Assembly (NCBI RefSeq): GCF_019977735.1
Contig: NZ_AP025018.1
Location: forward strand, 9,366,580-9,430,579
Direction: 5' to 3'
From: Calothrix sp. PCC 7716
GTDB lineage: Bacteria > Cyanobacteriota > Cyanobacteriia > Cyanobacteriales > Nostocaceae
Length of the DNA: 64,000 nt
Part shown: positions 7,405 through 17,100 of the stretch, one piece after another
How positions within the stretch are numbered: position 1 is the stretch's first letter
Layout of the letters: the number at the start of each line of letters is the position of its first letter
Position numbers and translations under genes: made by a program
The notes under the pieces: model-generated
Database searches by the model: none
What the model saw: only the letters and a program-made list of their open reading frames with translations
Told to the model about the DNA's origin: nothing

Positions 7405-8607
7405 ATGACTATTAAAACTGCAACTGGCAGAACTCCCAAGGGTTCTGTATCGGTCATTTTATCAAATGGTCGTATTCAGCTACGCTTCCACTTTGCTGGT
7501 AAGCGTTACTATATATCTACGGGCTATCCGGATACCCCACATCATCAAAAACTAGCCCAACTCAAGGCTTCGGAGATTGAGAAAGATATTTTGTATGAGC
7601 GGTTTGACCCCAAGGATTTGAGCAAGTATACGCCAGAAGGCGCTCCCCGTAAGGTTACACCAGTTACACCACCAAAAAAGGTTCAGCCAAATTTATCTGA
7701 ATTGTGGGAGAGGTATACAGATTTGAAGCGAGGGGGCTTATCTCCAAGTACGTTGGCGAAGGATTATAAGCGAGTTGAGCGTTGTATAAATTTGCACTTA
7801 CCAAGTAAGTCTGTTGATGATGCAATTGCAATTCGAGATTGGTTAATTAAGAATAAACCACCGAATTCAGCCAAGCGAATTCTCACAGAACTTTCTGCTT
7901 GCTGTAAGTGGGCGGTGAAATCAAAACTGCTTACAGAGAATCCTTTTGCCGATATGGCTTGTGACATCAGAGTACCCAGAGGACAATCTGAGGACACAGA
8001 TATTGACCCGTTTACCTTAGAAGAACGAGACAAAATCATCGAAACTTTTAAGACAGAACGTTACTACAATTACTATGCTCCTTTCATTGAATTCCTTTTC
8101 ATGACAGGTTGTAGACCATCCGAAGCAGTTGGTTTGCAATGGAAGCACATCTCAAATGACTTTAAGACGGTACGGTTCGAGCAAGCAGTAGTCATATCTG
8201 AAGATGGTTTGGTTTGTAAGGAAGGGTTGAAGACTCAGAGGAGGCGTTCATTTCCAGTCAATCCCAAGTTGGCAGCGCTGTTGCAGTCTATAAAACCAGA
8301 AGGCGCCACCGATGAAATGAAAGTATTTCCGGCGCCGAAAGGCGGATGGATTGATGCCCATAATCTGACAAGCAGAGGTTGGCGCCGAGTTTTAGAAAAA
8401 TTGGATAGCACCATGCAGTACCGCAAGCTTTATCAGACCAGACACACCTTTATTACCGCAGCATTGGAAACACCCATTACAATGCCAGATGGAACAATTA
8501 AGATGCTTGATGCAAAGGACGTTGCCAAATTAGTTGGTACAAGCGCCAAAATGATTTACGAGCATTATGCTGGAGCTATGAAAAAATTGTTTGTGCCAGA
8601 GTTTTAG
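7405..8607 (+). CDS. Tyrosine recombinase (phage-type integrase)
   Basis: A 400-residue site-specific recombinase. An N-terminal arm-type DNA-binding region (about 10-60, NGRIQLRFHFAGKRYYISTG) is followed by a SAM-like core-binding domain (about 95-180) and a catalytic domain. Active-site residues visible: R237 in TGCRPSEA, R346 in QTRHTF, and the nucleophile candidate Y388 in YEHYAG. Members integrate phages, islands and conjugative elements, often into tRNA genes. The tRNA-Phe 3' fragment lies just upstream, which makes that its probable target. The perfect inverted repeat over the promoter suggests tight control. Confidence 0.9.
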   Translation: MTIKTATGRTPKGSVSVILSNGRIQLRFHFAGKRYYISTGYPDTPHHQKLAQLKASEIEKDILYERFDPKDLSKYTPEGAPRKVTPVTPPKKVQPNLSELWERYTDLKRGGLSPSTLAKDYKRVERCINLHLPSKSVDDAIAIRDWLIKNKPPNSAKRILTELSACCKWAVKSKLLTENPFADMACDIRVPRGQSEDTDIDPFTLEERDKIIETFKTERYYNYYAPFIEFLFMTGCRPSEAVGLQWKHISNDFKTVRFEQAVVISEDGLVCKEGLKTQRRRSFPVNPKLAALLQSIKPEGATDEMKVFPAPKGGWIDAHNLTSRGWRRVLEKLDSTMQYRKLYQTRHTFITAALETPITMPDGTIKMLDAKDVAKLVGTSAKMIYEHYAGAMKKLFVPEF

Positions 8608-8824
8608 CTTGTATGCCTTTATATGAACGGTTGTGGCGAACTTGTCATGACCGTATCAGTTCTTGGATGTAAGCAACGGCGCCTGATTACAGCAAGTTTC
8701 TTTACGTATCATCAGTTACGCGCGCTCGCAATTTTGACAGGAGTGAATCTATCGTAAGCTCCCGTCAGATATCAGTTTTTTGATTAATGAAATGTACATC
8801 CACCCTGCTCAGGTCTTTTTCTAC

Positions 8825-8847
8825 CGAACGGCAACAGTTGCCGTTCG
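8825..8847. repeat. 23-bp perfect palindrome downstream of the integrase
   Basis: CGAACGGCAAC and GTTGCCGTTCG are exact 11-base arms around a single central A. With no proper loop and no T-tract on the plus side it is more like a protein-binding site than a rho-independent terminator; on the minus strand an AAAAAG-rich stretch follows. Role unknown. Confidence 0.5.
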
Positions 8848-9010
8848 ATGGATTTTAGTTAATTAAACTACAGATAAAAAATATTCTTGCTAGCGCCTCT
8901 TTACATCCTAAAATAGTACGAAAAATTCTTCCGAGTAGTATTGTATCGGTGCCATCATGGGTCGAGAGCGCGCCTTTTGATTGGAAGGATGATAGTGCAA
9001 CATCTTATTG

Positions 9011-9048
9011 ATTCGGTTTTTGCTACTTTTTGTTTCGGAAAACCGAAT
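9011..9048. repeat. Inverted repeat ATTCGGTTTT / AAAACCGAAT (copy 2)
   Basis: Exact 10-base arms at 9011-9020 and 9039-9048 with an 18-base spacer containing CTACT, homologous to the structure at 6440-6475. The two copies bracket the tRNA fragment and integrase gene. Confidence 0.55.
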
Positions 9049-9505
9049 TAAACATCTAAGCGCCTAAGCCAACAGTCTTTATTTGGTAAACTCAATTAAC
9101 CTAACAAAACCCTAGAAAACGAGTATAATGATGCTAAACATCAGAAAAACAAATAAAAATTAATAATCTTTACGTGATGAATGACCTCTCAAATAATCTA
9201 CTTCTGATATTACAAATCCTCATTTTTAGAGTGTTATAAGGATAATTGATATTTTGTTCTGTTGATACAAAATAGTACAAAGCTGAAGAGAGTGTTTTAG
9301 AAAATTATAGTTTGAGCATCGTTTATTTTGATTTTTTAGATGTAACTTACTTTTTTAGTGTCGTTTAGGCAAATCTACCGTTGTAACTTACGCTTAATTC
9401 ATGTAAATAAATATATAATTTAAGTAATCTTACTGTACCTATCTGCAAGGTTATAATATTAATTTAGTAGTAGATTTATTATAAAATAATATAGTATCTT
9501 ACTTT

Positions 9506-12500
9506 ATGCAGAATCAAGAAATAGATAATTTACCAAACAATCATAAAAACTTTTTTAAAAAACAAGATAGGGAAGATTATATATTCAATATTAACCAAGG
9601 GATGACTTATAAGGAAATTTTTAGTCAGTATGATTTGAAAAGTACAAAAAAAACTATTATTCATTTTCCAGTAAATATCGCTGCTGAATTTCATGCTATT
9701 TCAAAAGAAGTATCGAAAAGTAGACCTCTCAATGATAGTGAGTGTCCCTCAAAACTATTAACAGTTCAAATGCGCTTGCTTAGTATGCAAGACCCTCAGC
9801 AAAGCTTTGTATATTCAAACGATAAAAAGCCCGGAGCTACAATATTCGACTTTAAATTAGATTTTATACCATTACAATTCTTTGTTGAAAAATTAAATTT
9901 TGGTTTAAAAATACTTCATGGTAGAAACTGGTACGATGTAAAAAAAGCAAATTATCCTACAATAAATATAGTTATTTATTGTTTTGAGGGTAAAAAAACC
10001 ATATTTAAGCTTTTTAATCGTCATAATTTGAAGCAGGCCAAGAGTACAAAAAAACTTGGTTCTGCTGGACTTAATGAAATGTTAGAGCAAGTTAAAAAGG
10101 GATTTATTAACGAGTCTAACTCATATTTACATGCAGGTCGTAATCCTTGGATAAACCAAGCTATTGAGCTTCCTTACCTGTTAATCGCATCTAATCCACT
10201 GACAAATCAAGAACAAAAATTTAAAGTTAGCGTTGAAATTATAGATATTTGTGCTATTCAAGGTAATGATAAAGATTTATCAGAGATAGCATCTAACGTT
10301 AACTTTAATTATAAATCCAAGATAAATCAGGATGAAATGCATAATCTACAAGAATTTTATGAAGGCAATTGGCAAAGATTTTTAACTTATGCGAAATCTC
10401 AATGCATCTACTACGATATTTTAATAAAATATAAGGAAACTATGCAAAAAATGTATCAAGAATTATCTATTCAAGATTCATTTTTTAAAAATCCCAGGTT
10501 AACTATTGGTTCAACAGTAAAAAATTTACTCGAAGCTGCTATTCTTAATAAAGTTAAACAAGTCGATGCAATATCGGAAGGTGAAAAAATACAGAAAATA
10601 GTTAAAGAGTTACTGCAATATAATTCTCCTAAATACTTGCAAAAATTATTTGAAAAAGAAATTATTTCAAAACTAGAAATAAATGATAAAAATTATCAAA
10701 AATTAAAAGCTCATGAACTAAACGAAAAACTTTTATTAACTAAAGTAATTGGCGGTAGAACTCAATGTGGAAGAACTATATATTTGTGTGAGCGTAATAG
10801 CAATAATAGTGATGTAATTTGTTATTCAGATATTAAACAAGCATATCCTACAGTTCTAAAAGACTTGGAATTACCACTTGGACATTTAGAGATAGTAAAT
10901 AACATCACACTCAAACAATATTTAAAATTACGGAACAGTGGAAAAATCTCAGAAAAATTAGAATTAGTCTATGTAACTGTTGAGGGAGAATTACCGGAAT
11001 CACAAAACTTTTTACCATCAGTTACATTCATAACATCTGATTATTCAGATAATAATAACGAAAGTATTACTAAAATTTATACTCATGAAGTTAAATTATC
11101 TCCTTTTACTACTTCTACATTTGATTGGTTAGAATATGTCGCAACACCTAAACTAAGAGAATATATATATGAAAATGGAGTGGTTATAATTGGTGGTTAT
11201 TATTCAAAAGAAAATTTTGTACCTTTAGAAAGCTTACATTCCGAACAAAATTTAGCTAATTTTCATCATAAAGATAAATGGACAAAGGTTCCTTTGGGAG
11301 AGATTATTGTAAATCAATTAATTAATAAACGAGAGCAGTATAAAAAGATAAAAGATGGAGGTAATTATGAGAGTGAAGCAATGAACAATCTTTTAAAATT
11401 GATGGCTAATACAATTTATGGTGTGTTATCTAGTAACAATTTTAATATTTTTAATTCTATAGTCGCAAATAATGTAACTAGTGATATTAGATTAATGGCT
11501 TGGTGTATGGAAACTGCTTTAGGAGCATTTCAAACAATAACTGATGGAGTTTCATGGAGTTTGAATAGTGTTATAATTGGAAAAAACACACGTTATAAAA
11601 AAAATCAACCCCTTAACTCGCTTCATCACTTACTCCATCGTTTACCTTCGTTTCAATTAGAAAAAGAAGCTAAAAAAAATTTATTTAGGAAAGAGCAAAA
11701 GCAAAAAACTACTAATCAGATGCCTAAGCTAAAAGAAAAAGCACGTAGCCTCCGTTTGAAAGAGGGTTGGAACCAGTTAGCTATTGGGAATGCATATTAT
11801 TATAAATGGTGTGGTATTAACATAGTAGCATATAATCGCCGTAATCAACCAATTCCTATTAAAGGTTGTCAAACATATGATGATAGGGATAATCAGCATT
11901 GCTTACTTGAAATTTTAGATAAACAATTAATTCCACAACATTTAAAAGATTGCTTTCCAAAGCTTGAAAACTTTATAGATAAGTTTAAAATAGAGTCAAA
12001 AGGTCTATATACCAGCATTACTATCGATGGTATGGCAAATTATGTTTTAACTCCACCTGATTTATCTGAAGAAACAATTATCAAACGCCGAAGTCACAAC
12101 ACTAAACAAGGGAACGGACGAGAAGCATTAATAAAATATTATTCACGGGACTTAAGTCAGCTTGACTGTGTTCAAATTCCGATGCCTTATATTGATTCTG
12201 AAATACTGTGTTGTGCCGACTATCAGAAACATTATAAGTCAAATTATCAGTACTCTATGTTAATCCCAGGTGACTATGAAAATAAGGTAAAGAGTTTTCA
12301 ATCTTTTCAAATTTCTCAATTTACTTTTCGTACATATGAGCAGTATGAAAATTTTAGAAAAGAGCATGAAAAAGCCAGAAATAAATACGGGCTTTCAACT
12401 GAAAGATATCACTGGGTCAGTGTGGATGATGAAAAAACACATACTATTCATATTAATTATAGACAAATGCTAATAGACTATGACAATGCATTATGTCCTC

Positions 12501-12733
12501 AACAAGTAAAAGTTGCTTCAAAGCAAAAATTTTATAAGACATATCGAAGCTACTCAAACGGAAGAAAAAGAAATCATTTAAAAAGTAATGGTTCATTAGT
12601 GCCGCAAAACAACCCTAAAGAGCAAAAAGATAAATTAAATGCAGAACTTCGGCGCTTATTTGACTATGAAGATTCTTATAGCGATATACATTACCATAAA
12701 AAAAAGTACCATAATTCAGAGAAAGAGATTTAA
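9506..12733 (+). CDS. Family B DNA polymerase-like protein (protein-primed/piPolB-like)
   Basis: The protein has 1075 residues. The palm motifs of family B polymerases can be read in order. Motif A is DIKQAYPT with D442. Motif B is KLMANTIYG at 631-639 (Kx3NxxYG). Motif C appears as TDG with D680 instead of DTDS. About 180 residues separate motifs A and B, long enough to hold TPR-type insertions of protein-primed or primer-independent enzymes. The N-terminal ~400 residues could hold an exonuclease-like region, but I cannot place its motifs. The C-terminal 350 residues are unassigned and Lys/Tyr-rich. No GGCGCC occurs in the gene, unlike the host background, which suggests recent transfer. Next to an integrase and tRNA scar it probably replicates the element. 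There is no clear ribosome-binding site before the ATG. Confidence 0.65.
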   Translation: MQNQEIDNLPNNHKNFFKKQDREDYIFNINQGMTYKEIFSQYDLKSTKKTIIHFPVNIAAEFHAISKEVSKSRPLNDSECPSKLLTVQMRLLSMQDPQQSFVYSNDKKPGATIFDFKLDFIPLQFFVEKLNFGLKILHGRNWYDVKKANYPTINIVIYCFEGKKTIFKLFNRHNLKQAKSTKKLGSAGLNEMLEQVKKGFINESNSYLHAGRNPWINQAIELPYLLIASNPLTNQEQKFKVSVEIIDICAIQGNDKDLSEIASNVNFNYKSKINQDEMHNLQEFYEGNWQRFLTYAKSQCIYYDILIKYKETMQKMYQELSIQDSFFKNPRLTIGSTVKNLLEAAILNKVKQVDAISEGEKIQKIVKELLQYNSPKYLQKLFEKEIISKLEINDKNYQKLKAHELNEKLLLTKVIGGRTQCGRTIYLCERNSNNSDVICYSDIKQAYPTVLKDLELPLGHLEIVNNITLKQYLKLRNSGKISEKLELVYVTVEGELPESQNFLPSVTFITSDYSDNNNESITKIYTHEVKLSPFTTSTFDWLEYVATPKLREYIYENGVVIIGGYYSKENFVPLESLHSEQNLANFHHKDKWTKVPLGEIIVNQLINKREQYKKIKDGGNYESEAMNNLLKLMANTIYGVLSSNNFNIFNSIVANNVTSDIRLMAWCMETALGAFQTITDGVSWSLNSVIIGKNTRYKKNQPLNSLHHLLHRLPSFQLEKEAKKNLFRKEQKQKTTNQMPKLKEKARSLRLKEGWNQLAIGNAYYYKWCGINIVAYNRRNQPIPIKGCQTYDDRDNQHCLLEILDKQLIPQHLKDCFPKLENFIDKFKIESKGLYTSITIDGMANYVLTPPDLSEETIIKRRSHNTKQGNGREALIKYYSRDLSQLDCVQIPMPYIDSEILCCADYQKHYKSNYQYSMLIPGDYENKVKSFQSFQISQFTFRTYEQYENFRKEHEKARNKYGLSTERYHWVSVDDEKTHTIHINYRQMLIDYDNALCPQQVKVASKQKFYKTYRSYSNGRKRNHLKSNGSLVPQNNPKEQKDKLNAELRRLFDYEDSYSDIHYHKKKYHNSEKEI

Positions 12734-12835
12734 TTAATGATAAGTAAATAATTTTACTTAAAAGTAAGGGCATACAAGAAAACGATTTTAAGAATGCACT
12801 TATGACTACAAAATCTCGGTTATATTTGGGGTAAT

Positions 12836-13213
12836 GTAAAAAGCGCGATGGGGAATGGTATTGCCATCATCAATAGCAGCATTCGTTACTGTTGTTCCAG
12901 CAAATATAGTGAAGCTATCATAGACCAAACCAAAGCTGAGGCATTATTGGAAAACCTTGCATATTACCCAGCTATCTATGCAGCTTGGTGGTATCAGGAA
13001 TCAGATATTGTTTTTGTGTTTCGCTTAGATGAAAATAATCGAACTTTGAACAAATACGCCATCAGGGCACAAAAATATACTCCCGTTTCCTTGGAAAATA
13101 AATCCAAACAAATAAAACAAGTATTGCTGTGCCCTTTTATACGTTGTTGGCAATTTACGTATACCCAACGAATACTAAACCTCGTGTCTAGTCCTCAGCA
13201 CTAATTACATACC
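12836..13213 (+). repeat. 378-bp direct duplication, copy 1
   Basis: The 378 bases at 12836-13213 recur at 13379-13756 with only a handful of differences (offset exactly 543). Copy 1 contains the C-terminal two-thirds of the small gene, with intact sequence where copy 2 has a stop codon, but lacks the true 5' end and ribosome-binding site. Confidence 0.9.
12848..13204 (+). pseudogene. 5'-truncated copy of unknown small gene
   Basis: The frame reads from an internal ATG (MGNGIAIINSS) to HKNRTL-like basic residues and ends LVSSPQH. Compared with the downstream copy, it lacks the first ~50 residues beginning MSYNYTQLIR, so it is a fragment unless it starts internally. Where copy 2 has TAA, this copy reads AAWWYQESDIVFVFRLDENN. 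I do not recognise the family. Probably not expressed as a full protein. Confidence 0.55.
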
Positions 13214-13240
13214 AATCACATAGAAGGGGAGAAGAATAAA

Positions 13241-13747
13241 ATGTCTTACAATTACACTCAACTAATCCGTGATAACCAACAACTTACATTGGATTTGGCA
13301 TTCCAATTATACCCAGATTCAATATTGGAAATCCCACTGAATAATCGACGAAGTATAAAGCAAGGCTTTGATTATAAAGTAAAAAGCGCGATGGGGAATG
13401 GTATTGCCATCATCAATAGCAGCATTCGTTACTGTTGTTCCAGCAAATATAGTGAAGCTATCATAGACCAAACCAAAGCTGAGGCATTATTGGAAAACCT
13501 TGCATATTACCCAGCTATCTATGCATAATGGTGGTATCAAAAATCAGATATTGTTTTTGTGTTTCGCTTAGATGAAAATAATCGAACTTTGAACAAATAC
13601 GCCATCAGGACACAAAAATATACTCCCGTTTCCTTGGAAAATAAATCCAAACAAATAAAACAAGTATTGCTGTGCCCTTTTATACGTTGTTGGCAATTTA
13701 CGTATACCCAACGAATACTAAACCTCGTGTCTAGTCCTCAGCACTAA
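13241..13747 (+). pseudogene. Unknown small gene interrupted by an in-frame stop
   Basis: The 5' end looks genuine: GGGGAGAAG lies 10 bases before the ATG and the frame opens MSYNYTQLIRDNQQLTLDLA. After 95 residues a TAA at 13526-13528 stops it. The frame then continues in register to 13747 with residues matching copy 1, so an intact protein would be about 168 residues. The product is unrecognised; it has a Cys pair (YCCSSKY) and a mixed alpha/beta look. Copy 1 plus this 5' end together would rebuild one intact gene, so a duplication followed by mutation, or unequal recombination, explains the arrangement. Confidence 0.6.
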
Positions 13748-13756
13748 TTACATACC
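13379..13756 (+). repeat. 378-bp direct duplication, copy 2
   Basis: Near-identical to 12836-13213. Visible differences: GCATAATGGTGG against GCAGCTTGGTGG (creating the stop), CAAAAATC against CAGGAATC, and GGACAC against GGGCAC. Confidence 0.9.
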
Positions 13757-14115
13757 CCATATAACACTCACATTTTGTAGTCAGATTGATTAGCTTTTTA
13801 CTCTGAAAAGCTTATTCCACAAGCTTTTACTCTCAAATGATGCCACTGTTAGGTTCCTGCCTTAATTCCACCAAGCCTTATAATACGACCGACAGAAGCA
13901 TACACAATGGTTTACACTTATTTCTATTAAAAACTGCCGCACCAGAAGTATTACAGCTATATGCTCCATAGTTAAGCGTGTAATTACTACCATTTATAGG
14001 TGCTGTATTAATGCACTATTAACTCATTGCCAAGACATTTTAAATAACTGCGGATATGATGGGAACTAGCCGATTGTCAAAGACGCGCGTTATATAAAAA
14101 AGGTAGTAGTTAGGG
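13757..14115. other. Intergenic region before the defence island
   Basis: About 360 bases without a credible gene. An imperfect AAGCTTTTACTCT direct repeat is present near 13790-13830; otherwise nothing stands out. It presumably contains the promoter of the island backbone, since the first helicase starts at 14116. Confidence 0.45.
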
Positions 14116-17100
14116 ATGCAGCCAGTTTTTCAAGTAGGGCAACTAGTATGCTTACGAGCAGAACCGTCAAGATTAGGGCCAATTATAGAAATCCTTCCAC
14201 CTGTTAGCGGGCAACATCGCTACCGTGTTTTTCATTCTCTTACTCAGATCGGCGAATATCACGAAGAGCAATTGCTAGCGGTTGATGACACATCCAATAA
14301 ATTCACAAAAATTACAGAAATTCTTACCGCAGGTCAATGGCTAGAAGTTGACAAGTTTCGTGCCCAACTAACCGCATCCCGTCTCTCTAATCCACAAATT
14401 GATAATCTTTATGCTTTACAAGCAGCAAGAATTCAGTTTATACCTTTCCAGTTTAAGCCTCTACTGCGTTTTCTCCGTGCAGAACAACCCCGTCTTTTAA
14501 TTGCAGATGAGGTTGGTGTTGGAAAAACAATTGAGGCAGGTTTAATATTACGGGAGCTACAAACTCGCCAGCAGTTAGAAAAAGTACTTATAGTCTGCGG
14601 TAAGAAAGACCTTGTACTTAAATGGCAAAAGGAGATGCGCCGTTTTGATGAGGATTTCCGTCCATTGACAGCAGAAAATCTTAGTTACTGTTTGCGAGAG
14701 TCATATTTAGATGGTACGTGGCCGCAGCAATATTCACGTGCCATAGTCCATCTGGAGTTACTCAGAATGGAAAAATATGTTTTAGGAAAAGGTAAAACTA
14801 AAAGTAGTAAGTATCAACCTGGCTTATTAGGACTTGAACCTCCGCCCAAATTTGACTTAGTTATTGTTGATGAGGCTCACCATCTCAGAAATCCTGAGAG
14901 TTGCTCCCATGAAGTTGCTCAATTTTTATGCGAAATTAGCGATGCTGTTATTTTTCTCTCTGCTACACCTTTACATCTTGGTAATAAAAATCTTTATACA
15001 CTGTTAAATTTGTTACGTCCAGATTTATTCTTAGATGAAACAGTATTTAACGAAATGGTTGAGCCGAACCGCTATATCAATCAAGCTATCCGCTCTATTC
15101 GTCATCAGGCACCGGGAGGTAGTTGGCATGACGCAGCACTTGAGGCATTGAAAAAAGCTGCACAAACGAATTGGGGGAAAAAAGTATTAAATAAAGATAT
15201 AAGATTTATAAATTGGTGTCAAAGGCTTAGTAAAGGCCAAAATTTGAATGATGTAGAAAGAATTAGTTGTTTACGAGATTTGGAAGAAGTCCATACTTTA
15301 GCTCACATAATGAATCGTACCCGGAGACGAGATATTGGCAAGTTCACGATAAGAGAACCACAAACAGTTCTTGTACCTTTTACACAAAAACAGCAAGAAT
15401 TCTATGAAGCATTATTAGAATTTCGTACTCAAATGCTTTTGCAAAGTCATGATGCACAGATTGTTCGTTTCATTTTAGATACGTTAGAACGTCAAGTCTC
15501 TAGTTGTTTACCAGCACTGGTGCCATTATTAGATGCATTTATTAGTACTGGTAGATTTAGCTCCCAAGTTGCAAGCGATGATGACTTTGATGAACAAGAA
15601 CTTGAATTATCGTCCGAATTAGTAGAACAGGCAGAAAGGCTTCGTCAATTAGCAACTAAACTTCCTAAAGAAGACCCCAAATTTGATAAATTGCTAGAAA
15701 TTATTCAAACAACCGTATCAACTCATTCTGGACCAGGTAAGGTTCTAATATTTTCATTTTTCCTTAAAACAATATTTTATTTAGAGCAAAAATTGCAACA
15801 AGAAGGCATACGAATTGCAATAATAACTTCTAAAACGTGCGATGAGGAACGGGAGATGTTACGCGAGCGTTTCCGATATTCACGAGAAAATCCAGATGCA
15901 ATCGATGTTTTATTATCCTCGGAAGTTGGATGTGAAGGTTTAGATTATGAGTTTTGTGACCGACTTGTAAATTATGATATTCCTTGGAACCCAATGCGTA
16001 TTGAGCAGCGTATTGGGCGAATCGACCGTTACGGTCAAAAAAGTGAAAAAATACTTATATATAATTTTGTCACACCAGACACGGTTGAGGAGCGTATTTT
16101 CTTTAGATGTTTTGAGCGCTTAGGAATTTTTCAAGACACGATAGGCGATTTGGAAGAAGTTTTGGGAAATACGGTGCAAGATTTAACTCGCATTGCACTT
16201 GACCCAAATTTAAGCCAGCAACAGGCAGAACAAAAGGCACAACAGAAGGCTGATAATGTGCTGCGTTTAGCAGAGGAACAACGTCGGCTTGAATCTGAGG
16301 GCAATAATTTATTAGGTTTAGATACAAGTTTCACAGAAGAGGTCGATACCTTAATCGCTCAAGGTAGATTTGTCAAGCCCGATGATTTGCGGCAAATGAT
16401 TGCAAAATTTTTGGCACAACCTAGTTTTGGAGGACAAATTACTGTTGATAGCCGCCATCCTGGGCTATATCGACTACGACTAAATAAAGATGGAAGAAAT
16501 ACTTTACTGGAAAAAGTACGTGAATTAGATAATTTTAACCGTACAACTCGAATGTTTGTAGATTGGCTAGAAGGTAGCGAAATGTATTGGACAATTACCT
16601 TTGACCAGCAAACAGCCCTTGAAAATCGAGATACCCCATTTGTTACACCAATCCATCCACTCGCGCGTCTTGCAACACAATATTGGGCAAGTATTGACGA
16701 GCCATTAGTTACCCAAATTCTTATCCACGATAATTCTTTACCGTCTGGACGCTATTTATTTTCATGTGACCTTTGGGAAACAGTGGCAGTTAGACCTGAA
16801 ACTCAGCTAGTTTCCCAGGTTTGGAATTTGGAGCGCTCTTGTTTGGCGCCTCCTGTTGCAGGAATACTGGGGCGTTTATTAAGCAATGCTGAACAACCAT
16901 CAGAATTTCTTGATATAGAACCTCGAAGCATTGAGCTAGCTATTCAGCAGTTAGACGAAGCCGCGCATCAGCAACGTTTAGATGCACTAGCTACATTACG
17001 TGAGCGTAATGATAATCTATTGAATAACAAGCTAGCTTCTTTGGATAGTTACTATCAAAGTCGCCACACTAAAGTAGAAAATGACCTGAGACAGGCAACC

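Larger units (their letters stand above)
8608..9505. other. Intergenic region, ~900 bp, hairpins only
   Basis: No credible gene is seen. Two palindromes and a pair of TGTAACTTAC direct repeats (9341-9350 and 9382-9391) are the only structure I find. The end of the stretch is very AT-rich and should hold the promoter of the polymerase gene. Confidence 0.5.

Noticed and set aside
8825-8847. Rho-independent terminator of the integrase
   Set aside because: The palindrome has no loop and no T-tract on the plus strand, and it is more than 200 bases beyond the stop codon.
12836-13756. Phase-variation or diversity-generating cassette
   Set aside because: No reverse transcriptase or template repeat is present, and the differences are few and not adenine-biased; a simple duplication explains it.
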